DNA of 64,000 bases, taken from NCBI GenBank assembly GCA_017549145.1, contig JAFYVM010000022.1, positions 1-64,000 of the forward strand, in the 5' to 3' direction. Made by a program: the position numbers and the translations under genes. Of this stretch, positions 24,273-34,200 are shown piece after piece. This DNA is from Bacteroidales bacterium. Its GTDB lineage: Bacteria; Bacteroidota; Bacteroidia; Bacteroidales; UBA932. Every line of letters starts with the position of its first letter. The first letter of the stretch is position 1. The notes beneath the pieces were generated by a model. That model worked only from the letters and a program-made list of their open reading frames with translations. It was not told the origin of the DNA and did not search any database.

Positions 24273-26867
24273 ATGACTAACTCAAAGTATATATATATCA
24301 TTTTTGCCATTTTCGCTCTGCTTTTCGGCATCTCTGTGGGAGCTCAAGATCTGCCCAAGATGCCCGTTGACAAAGCAGTTGTCAGTGGTGTTCTTCCTAA
24401 TGGTACAAATTATTATGTAGTAGCGAATTCTGATACGAGAGGAATGGCTGACTTTGCTCTTGTACAGAAATCAGGCAGTACGTTTGCCGATAGAGTCCCG
24501 ATCTCTGAAATCTCAGATAGGTTGCTATCGTCTTTACCTGCCTTGGATAGTCTTTCGCCAAGAAAATTCTTTAGAAGAAATGGCGTCGTGCCAAATGATG
24601 GCCGATTCATGAGTCCCAAAAATGATGCCGCAATTTTCAGATTCGGAAATATTGCCCTCGCAGGCAATGCTTCGATGTTGGATTCTACCCTCCTTGTTTT
24701 GATGGGTATGGTGCATTCTGCTGTGGATATTGAGGATGATTTTACAAGGAGCTGTTATGCTCCATCAGAATGTGCAATTATTGTTTCCGGTGATGTTAAG
24801 GCGGCAGATGTCGTGGAGAAGATAAAGATGCTTTCCTATATGATTCCGACCCGAAAATCAGTTGAGAGGGGAGAATATCAGTGGAGTGATAAGGAGACTT
24901 CTTTTAAGGTTATTCCTTCTGGCGGGGCAACATCAGAAATCAAGGTATCTTGGAAGATGGCTGCCACACCAACTCAGTATCTTGGAACAATCCAGCCAGC
25001 AGTCCACACTAAACTCTTAAATGAGCTGGGATATATCGCATCTGATAGGATAAAACGTGCTTTTGCGTCTAAGAATCTTGCTATCGGCAAAGTTAAATAT
25101 GGGCATTATCCAACTTCTGTGACAGGGTCTGATGAGGAATTCTGGATGTCTTTTGTGGTGGGCTCTGATGCGTGTGTCGCAGCGGTAGCAACTATCTCGG
25201 AAGTTCTGTCTTCAATCAGCCTTGAGGGAGTGTCTGCTGCAGAACAGAACAGTGCACATAATCATTTTATGCATAAGATGTTCAATAAGACTAAGCGCTC
25301 TGTGAGGAAGGATAGCGAGTATGTCGATCTGTGTATCAATGCTTTCCTTAATGGCGCAGTGCCGATGCCTCAGTCACAGCTCTATGATTTTTATGCATCA
25401 AAGGATGTTAGTGATTCTGTTGAGGTCAGTATGTTGAACCGCATGGCTGCTTCTGTGATGACTGTCGACAAGAATCTCGAGGTGGTGTGCAGGGCAGGAA
25501 TCGTCGCGGATTCGCTCGAGTCTGTTTTTGTTTCGTCTTGGGGAAAACCGTCAGCTGCTGCTCCTGCTACAGATATTCAGGTCAGTGATACATTGCTTAA
25601 TGTCGCTACGGCGCACAAACTTCCAGTAACAATGATCCGAAAGGAACATTTGTCAGGAGGTCATTTGTGGACATTTGCGAATGGGGTTCGCGTGGCCTAT
25701 AAAAGAATGGATACTGGCGGAAAGGTGTATTGGGCTTTAGGCCTGAATGGAGGATACGGAAATATCAAGGACCTAAGTAAAGGTGAGGGTGCTTTTGTGG
25801 GAGATATGCTTCGCCTGAATAAGGTGGCGGGAATGCCTTGGGATGACTTTGTTCATCATCTTGAGGGACAAGGTATTTATCTGGAAACGAAGGTTGGTTT
25901 ATATACGACAATATTGAAAGGAATAGCATATAATGATGGCTTGCCTACGTTGATGAGGTCATTAAGAGCTATTGCTGCAGAAAGAGAGTTTGATGAATCC
26001 GCTTTCCCTACATATATGAGAGGTGAGTGGTTGCGACAGGTAGAGTCTGCTGCAAGCAGTAATGTCGTTATAGACAGTCTGATGTGTCCGGGATATAAAT
26101 ACTCTCCGATCAAGACATCTGGAAAACTGTCGAAGAATCTTATACCGAAGGCCGAGAGGTTTTATAATAAGCTCTTCTCTAAGGTAAATGATGGCGTGAT
26201 CGTGATTGTGGGTGATCAGGATGAGTCTATTGTCAGAAAGCAGCTCAGAGAGTGCCTCGGAGGGTTTGCGACGGAGAAATCTGCACCTGCACGTCCATTG
26301 ATAAGTTATCAGCCTACATCGGGTTCTATGACACATATCACCGAGGGGGATCGAAATGCAGTTTATATGGCTATGTCGATTCCTATGTCTCTTACGCTTA
26401 AGAATTATGTGACTGCTGAGGTAGTTGGAATGCTGCTCAATAATTATATTTCAGCTTCTTTGGTAGGTACCGGAATGTATGCCAAGGTGCATTGGGATAC
26501 AAGAATTGCTCCTCATGAGAGATTCAGTGTCTTGGTTGTTCTGGAGGAAGTGGAAGGATTGGATAAGGCTGGGGAAGAGGAAAATGCCCGTAACGCAGTT
26601 CGCAAGGTTCTTTCTGAGCAGGGAGTGACTGAAATTGTTGACTCTCAGATGAAGGCCTGTAAAGACTGGCTTAAGCATAATCATAGCGTCCGAAAGAATA
26701 ATCCACAATATTGGGTGGATGCACTGGTGCTGAGGTACCTTGAGGGTAAGGATCTGACGACCGGCTATGACAATGAAATGGATAATGTGACTGCAGAGAA
26801 TGTCAAGAGCCTTCTTACCAGTCTGAGTAATGCAAGTAAAGTTGAATATATCATAAGAAAGAAATGA
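24273..26867 (+). CDS. Secreted M16-like protein without the zinc motif
   Basis: 864 residues with a signal peptide (ending VGAQD). The layout is that of Bacteroidetes M16 peptidases: VLPNGTNYYVVANSD at the start of the first half and WTFANGVRVAYKRMDTGGK at the start of the second, with ASLVGTGMYAKVHWDTRIAPHERF near the C-terminus. The catalytic HxxEH (usually HFLEH shortly after the GS motif) is missing: after QKSGSTFADR the chain continues with PISEISDRLLSS. No HxxEH occurs elsewhere. This implies a non-catalytic fold-mate, like the inactive half of mitochondrial processing peptidase. It overlaps the DUF3109 gene by 4 bp. Confidence 0.75.
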   Translation: MTNSKYIYIIFAIFALLFGISVGAQDLPKMPVDKAVVSGVLPNGTNYYVVANSDTRGMADFALVQKSGSTFADRVPISEISDRLLSSLPALDSLSPRKFFRRNGVVPNDGRFMSPKNDAAIFRFGNIALAGNASMLDSTLLVLMGMVHSAVDIEDDFTRSCYAPSECAIIVSGDVKAADVVEKIKMLSYMIPTRKSVERGEYQWSDKETSFKVIPSGGATSEIKVSWKMAATPTQYLGTIQPAVHTKLLNELGYIASDRIKRAFASKNLAIGKVKYGHYPTSVTGSDEEFWMSFVVGSDACVAAVATISEVLSSISLEGVSAAEQNSAHNHFMHKMFNKTKRSVRKDSEYVDLCINAFLNGAVPMPQSQLYDFYASKDVSDSVEVSMLNRMAASVMTVDKNLEVVCRAGIVADSLESVFVSSWGKPSAAAPATDIQVSDTLLNVATAHKLPVTMIRKEHLSGGHLWTFANGVRVAYKRMDTGGKVYWALGLNGGYGNIKDLSKGEGAFVGDMLRLNKVAGMPWDDFVHHLEGQGIYLETKVGLYTTILKGIAYNDGLPTLMRSLRAIAAEREFDESAFPTYMRGEWLRQVESAASSNVVIDSLMCPGYKYSPIKTSGKLSKNLIPKAERFYNKLFSKVNDGVIVIVGDQDESIVRKQLRECLGGFATEKSAPARPLISYQPTSGSMTHITEGDRNAVYMAMSIPMSLTLKNYVTAEVVGMLLNNYISASLVGTGMYAKVHWDTRIAPHERFSVLVVLEEVEGLDKAGEEENARNAVRKVLSEQGVTEIVDSQMKACKDWLKHNHSVRKNNPQYWVDALVLRYLEGKDLTTGYDNEMDNVTAENVKSLLTSLSNASKVEYIIRKK

Positions 26868-27466
26868 GACATGGAACCATCATCCAGATAGATGACTGTC
26901 TGGTGTCAGAGGAAGTTCTGACTGAATATTATGCATGTGATTACGAGAAGTGTAAAGGATGCTGCTGTGTAATCGGTGATAGTGGTGCTCCTATGGAGGA
27001 GTGCGAGGCAGAGGCGATAGAGAAGAACTATCATATTTTCTCTCCTCTTATGTCTGATGAAGGTCGCGCTGCAGTTGCTGCAAAAGGTTTTTTTGAAATT
27101 GATAGAGATGGAGATATGGTAACTCCATTGGTGCCTGGTAGCGAGGAGTGCGCATATACTTTGTTTGACGAAGAAGGCAACTGCTTCTGTTCTATGGAGC
27201 GTTGCTGGTTCCAGGGAAAGGGTGACTTCAGAAAACCTATCTCATGCTGGCTATATCCAATCCGTATTACTCCTCTCAGCAACGGAACAAGAGCCCTCAA
27301 TCTTCACAGATGGCATATCTGCAAGGATGCTTTCGAGAAGGGTAAAAAAGAAAAGATTCGCGTATATCAATTTCTACGCGAACCTATCGAACGTTACTTC
27401 GGCGAGGACTTTTATGAAGCCCTTGATGAAGCTGCTAAAATGCTGAATTCTCAGTCTGAAGCTTAA
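26864..27466 (+). CDS. DUF3109 family cysteine-rich protein
   Basis: 200 residues, soluble. The conserved cysteines of the family are present: YACDYEKCKGCCCVIGDSGAPM, then EECAYTLFDEEGNCFCSMERCWFQ, KPISCWLYPIRI and HRWHICKDAF. This pattern suggests metal or iron-sulfur binding, related to YkgJ-type proteins, but no function is known. The start ATG 26864 overlaps the end of the M16-like gene (ATGA), showing tight coupling. The 3' end overlaps the convergent small membrane protein gene by 4 bp. Confidence 0.85.
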   Translation: MRHGTIIQIDDCLVSEEVLTEYYACDYEKCKGCCCVIGDSGAPMEECEAEAIEKNYHIFSPLMSDEGRAAVAAKGFFEIDRDGDMVTPLVPGSEECAYTLFDEEGNCFCSMERCWFQGKGDFRKPISCWLYPIRITPLSNGTRALNLHRWHICKDAFEKGKKEKIRVYQFLREPIERYFGEDFYEALDEAAKMLNSQSEA

Positions 27467-27930
27467 TCCTTCTGTGGGGTCAGTCTGGATTCCAGACCCA
27501 TAGCAAGGCGGATGATATCTTTACGAAGACCCTCCATCTGAGCACCCTCTAGTGTTGGTGTGACGGTGATGCGGTCTTCGTTCATTTTTGCAAGTTTACC
27601 TGCTACTCCTTTAATTCTGAACGAAAGGCCGTTTTCGGTAGAACTTTCAAGTTCGTAACGACGCTCTTTCATATATTCGACGATTTCGTCCTTATGTGCT
27701 TCAAAGCCACCGTCAATAGTGATGTCTCTTTTGATAAAGGCGAGTGAAGGATAAACTGCAGCTACGGCTGCAAAGAATACCGCCATTTTCCATAGGGCAG
27801 TATAACCTCCTTCGAAGATGGCATCGATGTTGCCTTCGACTGCTCCGATGAAGACAAGGACTGCAACAAGTGCAGTTGTTACTATCGCAAAATAGAAGAA
27901 ATACTTGATTGCTCTGATTAGATATTTCAT
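27463..27930 (-). CDS. Small membrane protein of unknown function
   Basis: 155 residues from ATG at 27930 (the longer frame to 28011 would cross a promoter box). Two membrane helices lie near the N-terminus (YFFYFAIVTTALVAVLVFIG and MAVFFAAVAAVYPSLAFI), followed by a soluble alpha/beta domain of about 90 residues. I recognise no family. It is convergent with the DUF3109 gene, overlapping it by 4 bp. Confidence 0.65.
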   Translation of the reverse strand: MKYLIRAIKYFFYFAIVTTALVAVLVFIGAVEGNIDAIFEGGYTALWKMAVFFAAVAAVYPSLAFIKRDITIDGGFEAHKDEIVEYMKERRYELESSTENGLSFRIKGVAGKLAKMNEDRITVTPTLEGAQMEGLRKDIIRLAMGLESRLTPQKD

Positions 27931-27952
27931 AGTCTGACTTTTAACTGGTGAG

Positions 27953-27960
27953 CAAATATA
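27953..27960 (-). promoter_or_regulatory. -7 box for the small membrane protein gene
   Basis: TATATTTG on the minus strand, 23 bp upstream of the start at 27930; it supports the shorter start. Confidence 0.5.
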
Positions 27961-27980
27961 GGGAAATTCTGTTATTTTGC

Positions 27981-27988
27981 TATATTTG
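27981..27988 (+). promoter_or_regulatory. -7 box for the coiled-coil gene
   Basis: TATATTTG, 41 bp before ATG 28029, divergent to the box at 27953. Confidence 0.5.
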
Positions 27989-28028
27989 TGGCCGTATTGT
28001 GTAAATGACATTTTTAAATACAGAAAAA

Positions 28029-28892
28029 ATGGATGATAAGAATTTGAAAAACGTAATGTACGCCCTTATTGCTGCAATCGTAGTTCTTGGTGGCGTATTG
28101 GGCTATATGTTGTATCAGAAAGCTCAGATGGTGAAGGAGTTGGAAATCGATAAAGCTGACTTGACTCAGGAAATGGTTCAGCTTCAGAATGATTATGCAT
28201 CGCTTTCTTCTGACTATGATACTATCAACGCTCAGTTGGATTCTTCACGTGAGCAGGTGTCACAGTTGATCGAAAGATTGACAAAGACCGAGGCTATCAA
28301 CAGAAGCCAGATCCGTAAGTATGAGAAGGAGTTGGGTACTCTCAGAACTATCATGAGAAGCTATATCGTCCAGATCGACTCGTTGAATACTCTTAACAAG
28401 AAGCTTACTGCAGATGCAGCAGCTGCAAGAAAAGAGGCAGCAGAAAGCAGAAGACAGTCTGAGCAGCTTTCTAAGCAGGTTGAGAAACTTGAGGGTCGCG
28501 TGGCTACAGGTGCTGTCATCAAGGCAAGAGGTGTCAGACTTGTTGCTTATAACAGCTCTGATAAGGCAACAGACAGAAGCAGCCGTGTTACATATATGAT
28601 GGTTAATCTTAGTCTTGTTGAGAACGCATTGGCGACAGCTGGTCCGGTTAGAGTTTATGTTAAATTGACAGCTCCGGACGGAACAGTTCTTACAGGAGGT
28701 TCATCAACTACAGTTACAGTCGGTGGCGAGACTATTCCATGTGTTGCTTCACGTGAGGTTGATTATCAGGGTGCAGAGGTTGATATGAGCATCTATATCA
28801 ACAAGATTCCTGAGTATGTAAAGGGTACTTACGTTGTTGAGGTGTTCAGCAAGCAGGGACGTCTTGGTTCTGCTGACGTAATTCTTCGATAA
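28029..28892 (+). CDS. Membrane-anchored coiled-coil protein
   Basis: 287 residues. One N-terminal membrane helix (VMYALIAAIVVLGGVLGYMLY) is followed by a long coiled coil, about residues 35-155, rich in Glu, Lys, Gln and Ser. The last 130 residues form a beta-rich domain (RVTYMMVNLSLVENALATAGPVRVYVKL...GTYVVEVFS). The protein is probably anchored in the inner membrane with the rest in the periplasm. I know no specific function. hemW starts 4 bp downstream, so the two are likely cotranscribed. Confidence 0.7.
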   Translation: MDDKNLKNVMYALIAAIVVLGGVLGYMLYQKAQMVKELEIDKADLTQEMVQLQNDYASLSSDYDTINAQLDSSREQVSQLIERLTKTEAINRSQIRKYEKELGTLRTIMRSYIVQIDSLNTLNKKLTADAAAARKEAAESRRQSEQLSKQVEKLEGRVATGAVIKARGVRLVAYNSSDKATDRSSRVTYMMVNLSLVENALATAGPVRVYVKLTAPDGTVLTGGSSTTVTVGGETIPCVASREVDYQGAEVDMSIYINKIPEYVKGTYVVEVFSKQGRLGSADVILR

Positions 28893-28895
28893 TCA

Positions 28896-30047
28896 GTGAT
28901 TTATATCCACATTCCTTATTGTCGCAGTTTCTGCACATACTGTGATTTCTATTCAGAGGTTGCATCAAAGTGCAGTACATACGAGGGATTTGCAAAGGCT
29001 CTTTCTTCAGAGATCGCGGCAAGGAAATGTGAGATTGAAAATAATATTCAATCTCCTTCGGGAGTGAATACGCTATACATTGGAGGCGGTACCCCATCGG
29101 TACTGCCTCTAAGTGTTTTTGAATCGATTTTGTCTTCATTGGAGAAGGTCGGATGCACCAGGGACTTTGATGAGTTTACTGTTGAGGTGAATCCGGAGGA
29201 TATTGTCGAAAAGGGTCGTGGCTATGTTGAGGGACTTCTTAAGCTTGGTGTCAATCGAATCAGTATGGGAGTTCAGTCCTTTGATGATGCCACTCTCAAG
29301 TGGATGAACCGAAGACATAATAGTGCTCGCGCCCAGCAAGCCTATGCTATATTGGAAGACGCGGGAGTAAAGAACATCAGCATTGATCTTATATTTGGAC
29401 TTCCGCAGCTGGATATTGACGGATGGAAGGAAAATCTTTCAAAGGCTCTTTCGATTTCGCCGTCTGGAGTGCTCCCAAGCCACATTTCTTCATATCAGCT
29501 TTCCGTTGAGGAGGGTAGCGCCTTGGCGGCCTTGATGGCAAAGGGTAAGTGGAACGAGGCTTCTGATGAGGTGTGTGCCCAACAGTATGAGACCCTTTGT
29601 GAGACCCTTCGACAGGCGGGCTATCATCACTACGAAATCTCTAATTTTGCCCAGCCGGGCCATGAGGCGCGTCACAATAGCGCATATTGGAATCACACTC
29701 CTTACATCGGGCTTGGTCCGGGAGCCCATAGCTATATTCCTAATAGTCGCAAGTGGAATAATCCTGATTTGTTGTCCTATATTGATGCAGGAAAGTCTGG
29801 TGATTTTTCTGCTGTGTCGGGAGGCGAGGATTTGACAGAAGAGCAGCTTGGGCTTGAGCGTCTGATGCTCGGACTCAGAACCTCAAAAGGCCTTTCGGCG
29901 GATTTTCTTGAGGGATTTTGTTCGGCGGAGGCTATCCGTAGCGCCCTTAATGAGGGACGGCTTCAACTTTTGGGTAATAGGTTCGTACGTATTCCTGAGG
30001 ACCATTTCTTTATCTCAGATGCTATTATAGCAGATCTGTCTTTGTAA
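28896..30047 (+). CDS. hemW: Radical SAM heme chaperone HemW-type protein
   Basis: 383 residues, start GTG 28896. The HemW radical SAM signature is at C9-x3-C13-x2-C16 (CRSFCTYC), followed by YIGGGTPSVL, VEVNPED, NRISMGVQSF, DLIFGLPQ and HYEISNFAQPGHEARHN. Members bind heme and pass it to heme proteins; older annotation calls them oxygen-independent coproporphyrinogen oxidase. The HemW-specific lack of the HemN cysteine fits this form. It follows the coiled-coil gene by 4 bp. Confidence 0.92.
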   Translation: MIYIHIPYCRSFCTYCDFYSEVASKCSTYEGFAKALSSEIAARKCEIENNIQSPSGVNTLYIGGGTPSVLPLSVFESILSSLEKVGCTRDFDEFTVEVNPEDIVEKGRGYVEGLLKLGVNRISMGVQSFDDATLKWMNRRHNSARAQQAYAILEDAGVKNISIDLIFGLPQLDIDGWKENLSKALSISPSGVLPSHISSYQLSVEEGSALAALMAKGKWNEASDEVCAQQYETLCETLRQAGYHHYEISNFAQPGHEARHNSAYWNHTPYIGLGPGAHSYIPNSRKWNNPDLLSYIDAGKSGDFSAVSGGEDLTEEQLGLERLMLGLRTSKGLSADFLEGFCSAEAIRSALNEGRLQLLGNRFVRIPEDHFFISDAIIADLSL

Positions 30048-30061
30048 ATAATCCTTTTGTT

Positions 30062-30092
30062 TTTGTGTTTTTGAGCAGAATTTTGTATTTTG
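30062..30092 (+). promoter_or_regulatory. Promoter of the SusCD/protease locus
   Basis: TTTG at 30062-30065 and GTATTTTG at 30085-30092 are 19 bp apart. The -7 box departs from TAnnTTTG in its first two bases. It is the only promoter-like pattern seen before the long run of tightly spaced genes ending at 44840. AAGGAGA at 30121-30127 is a rare Shine-Dalgarno-like sequence for the first gene. Confidence 0.45.
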
Positions 30093-30132
30093 CAACGTTT
30101 TGTGAAAATGATAACGAAAAAAGGAGAACGTT

Positions 30133-31176
30133 ATGAAAAAGACAATGGTTTTCAAGGCTGCAATGGCGGCTTTTTTAAGTTTAGTAGTGTTTGCATGTGA
30201 TCCGGTTGAGCCTGAGGTAAATGATGGCGAGAAACCAGATGTAGAGAACCCTGGTGAGGAAGAGCCAGAAGTTCCAGTAGAAGTAGAACGTTCTATTCAG
30301 TTTTACAATGCAGACGCGGAGGTTGAAACTCTTGAGTTTACAGCAGAAGCGACAACTTATACTCTTACTGTGAAAGCGAATTTCCAGTGGGATGTTGATA
30401 AGGATGCTACAACTTGGCCAGCTTGGCTTGTGAAGCTCAACGAGTCAGTAACGGGTGTACTTAATGAGGCTTCTAAGCTTTATGAAGGAACAGTGACACT
30501 CACTATTGATATTGACAATATCGCATCTTACTATGAGAGCAAGACAGGAAATATCGTGTTCACTGATGCTGAAGACCTTGAGTATGCATTCGAGTTCCCT
30601 GTAACTCATACATTCGAGAAGCCTGCAGAGCCTGCATCCATTCTCTCCAATGCTCTTGGAACAAATGTCCTGACAGTCACTACAGACGGTAAGATCAAGG
30701 GCACAGACTCTAACACTTTGGAGATTACAATTACTCCAGGTGAGGGTCAGACAGACTTCAGAGGATTCCCAGTTGCATATATTGACTTCGCTCCTTATGA
30801 TGAGAACAGTTATGACTGGGCTCCATGCGTTGATGCTGTACCTGGTGCGAACTCAACTTATCAGCCAGGTCACTGGGTGTCACTGGTAGAGGAGTCTGGT
30901 AAATATACCTTGACAGTTCACAAATATCCTACAGCGTATGAGTTGGGAGGTGGACTTCGTCATACGCACAAGGCTCTTGTCTTTGTGTTCCCATCATCAG
31001 TTCACAGTTCGTTCTCTGGCATGGGAGGAAATGCAGGAAACGATCCTACAGCAGTGTGGTGGTGGATGTTGAACAAGAATGTGTACATGGATAGTTCTAG
31101 TTATCCTGTCTATACAGTTAAAGAAGACTACCAGAAATACGTAATTACTCTAAACGTAGAACAGCCAACAGAGTAA
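30133..31176 (+). CDS. Surface lipoprotein preceding SusC
   Basis: 347 residues with lipobox VVFAC (Cys22) and an acidic linker after it (DPVEPEVNDGEKPDVENPGEEEPE), which resembles export signals for surface lipoproteins in Bacteroidetes. The remainder is beta-rich with many Thr, Trp and Tyr (FQWDVDKDATTWPAWLVKL near residue 100, NDPTAVWWWMLN near residue 300) and looks like a ligand-binding or Ig-like module. I recognise no firm family. It is 28 bp upstream of susC and preceded by a promoter and a GGAG-type ribosome binding site, so it is probably a binding component of the locus. Confidence 0.75.
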   Translation: MKKTMVFKAAMAAFLSLVVFACDPVEPEVNDGEKPDVENPGEEEPEVPVEVERSIQFYNADAEVETLEFTAEATTYTLTVKANFQWDVDKDATTWPAWLVKLNESVTGVLNEASKLYEGTVTLTIDIDNIASYYESKTGNIVFTDAEDLEYAFEFPVTHTFEKPAEPASILSNALGTNVLTVTTDGKIKGTDSNTLEITITPGEGQTDFRGFPVAYIDFAPYDENSYDWAPCVDAVPGANSTYQPGHWVSLVEESGKYTLTVHKYPTAYELGGGLRHTHKALVFVFPSSVHSSFSGMGGNAGNDPTAVWWWMLNKNVYMDSSSYPVYTVKEDYQKYVITLNVEQPTE

Positions 31177-31204
31177 TCTAAAAATAATCATCTAACCTAA
31201 TAAG

Positions 31205-34200
31205 ATGAAGAAATTTCTATTAATGGTCCTTATGTTCGTAGTGAGCATAGGGACTGTTTCTGCCCAAGGAGGGCGAGTAATCAGCGGTAAAATTACCGAT
31301 TCCAACGGAGAGCCGATTCCGGGAGCAGCTGTGTTCATCAAGGGTACAGGGCTTGGTGTGAATGCGGATCTTGATGGAAGATATACCTTCAAGATTGAAG
31401 CCGGGGCAAAGTTGCCGGCTAAGCCTGTTTTGGTCTTCAGCTTCATTGGTATGAAGCAGGAGGAGGTTCCATTGAAGGAGCAGAAGGTTATCAATATGGT
31501 CCTTACAGAGGACGCGCAGTTGGATGAGGTTGTGGTTACCGGTTATCAGTCGGTAAGTAAGAGAGATATGCTCGGATCATACCAGCAGGTCAAGGTTGAG
31601 GAGTTGAAGATGCCTTCATACTCATCTATCGACCAGATGCTTCAGGGTAAGGTGGCAGGTCTCGTGGTAACTCAGACCAGCTCACGTGTCGGTTCTTCTC
31701 CGGATCTTAAAATCCGTGGTTCGTCGACAATTTTGGGTAACACCTCTCCTTTGTGGGTTGTGGACGGTGTGATTCAGCCGGACCCGCTTGAGCTTGATCC
31801 AAGTTCGCTTATGACTGATGACCTTTCGAATATCATCGGTAATCAGATTTCGTGGCTCAGCCCGTCGGATATTGAAAGTGTAACTATTCTCAGAGATGCT
31901 TCGTCTACTGCGATTTATGGTTCAAAGGCATCTAATGGTGTCATTGTAATCACTACCAAGCAGGGAAGCTCTGGTAAGACAAATGTGAAATACTCCGGCA
32001 ATATGTCGGTAAGAGCCAGGCCAAACTATGGTATGTTCAACCTGATGAACTCTCAGGAGAGAATTCAGTTCAGCCAGGAAGTATTCCAGTCTGGTAGCTC
32101 TTATTCTGGTTCATATGCTCCTATCAAGCAGCTGAACACATACGAGGGTCTGTATCGCATGTACCTTGATGGAGATATTTCATTTGATGATTATGCCGCA
32201 GGATACAATCGCTTGGAAACAGTTAATACTGACTGGTTTGCTCTCTTGACAAGAACATCTATCAGCCACAACCACAATCTTAGTGTCTCTGGCGGAAATG
32301 ACAAGTTGGTTTATAATGCCTCTGTGTCTTACGGAGATAATCATGGTGTTGAGATCGGAAATGATTCCAACAAGATGAGTGGTCGTGTAAGAATTGGAGC
32401 AAAGCTTCGTCATAACATCCGCTTGGATGCGTCCATCATTGGAGCTATCGATCAGACTTACGGCTATGGTCCTGGCATCAGCCCTGTCGGCTATGCTACA
32501 TCTACCAGCCGTGCAATCCCTGCTTATGACGAGAATGGTGAGTTGCTGTTCTATCGTAATTTCGGTGGATATACCTATGGTGCCCTTGGAATGGACCTTG
32601 GTTACAATATCCTCAACGAGATAGAGAACAGCTACGCGAAGAGTAAGAGTACGCGTATCAACGCAACTCTTGATTTTGCATGGGATATCGTTCCTTGGTT
32701 GACTTATCAGTTCACCGGAGGATACTCGATCAATAATAGTAGAAACGAGACTTACGCAGGTGAGAAGACTTTCTATGTTGCCAACAACTATAGAGGATAT
32801 GACTATGGCGAGGCGATGGAGGGTGATCCTGAGTTTGCTGCTGCCTTGCTCCCTTTCGGTGGTGAGTTCCAGACTTTCGATAAGAGTGAGTCTAACTACA
32901 ACTTCCAGAACAAACTCCTTCTGCATAAGACATTCAATGATGCTCATCGAATCAATGCGATGCTTGGAATGGAGCTTCGTTCAACTCGTTATGACGGCTT
33001 GACAAACACAGTCTGGGGATATACTCCTGATCGTGGAAAGAAGCTTGCAGAGACCGTCGATCCAAACAAGTTCGTTTCTATGAACTCGTCATCGTTGATT
33101 ACACACGGAATCTTCAGAAAGTTGTACAAAGGTGGCTGGCGTAACCAGGGAGGATTGAATAACTTCCTTTCAGTGTTTGCAACTGCGTCATATTCGTTCA
33201 GAAACCGTTATGTGTTCAACACAAGTATCCGAAACGATATGTCCAACAGATTCGGTCAGGATGTGAACAAGCGTTTCGACCCTCTTTACTCTTTTGCAGT
33301 ATCTTGGGATGTGGCTCAGGAAAAGTGGATGAAGAATGTCAAGTGGCTTGACCAGTTCCGAATGAGAGCATCTTATGGTATTCAGGGAAATACACTCCAG
33401 AGCATCAGCCCGGATCTTATTCTTGCCCATCAGGGAGTTATCACCCAGTACAGCCAGTACGGAAACAGTATCAGTTCTCTTCCTAACCCTGAACTTACAT
33501 GGGAGAGTACGCATACTTGGAATGCAGGTATTGACCTTCAGCTTTTGAAGTGGATTACCATCACTGCCGAATATTATAGCAGAGCTTCTGATGCAATTGT
33601 ATATCAGGACGTTGCAAGAGAATACGGACGTACTACAATGGCATTGAACGGAGGTCGAGTACACAATGAGGGAGTCGAGTTTACAATGAATATTACTCCG
33701 ATTCAGTCAGATAAGTTCAGCTGGACAATCGGATTCAATACATCTCAGAACTGGAACACGGCATTGAATATCGATTCTGGTCTTGATCAGGTTATTGACT
33801 TCTTGAACGGAGCTTCCGGCAAGATTCTCAAGAAGGGTTATCCTTTGTCGGCTTTCTGGTCATACTCATTCAAGGGTTTGAACCAGGAGACAGGTTATCC
33901 TGAGTTCAATCTGGACAGCGAGGCAACAACTGATCCTACAGACTTCCTTGTGTATTCAGGACAGAAAGAGCCAACATTTACTGGTGGTTTGAACACTCGC
34001 ATCCGTTGGCGTGACTTCAGCTTCAGTGCAGACTTCTCAGCTTTGCTTGGAGCATCGAAGAGACTTAACAATCCGTTCTCTACAGGAGAAAGAATGCCAA
34101 GCCCATATACCAACCTTGATAAGGAACTTCTCAATCGTTGGAAACAGCCTGGTGACAACACAAACATTCCTGCGTTCTATCACGGAGTTACTTCTTCATA

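Noticed and set aside
32180..32947. 255-codon open frame antisense to susC
   Set aside because: Lies entirely within the SusC barrel coding region and has a low-complexity Ile/Val/Ser composition typical of shadow frames.
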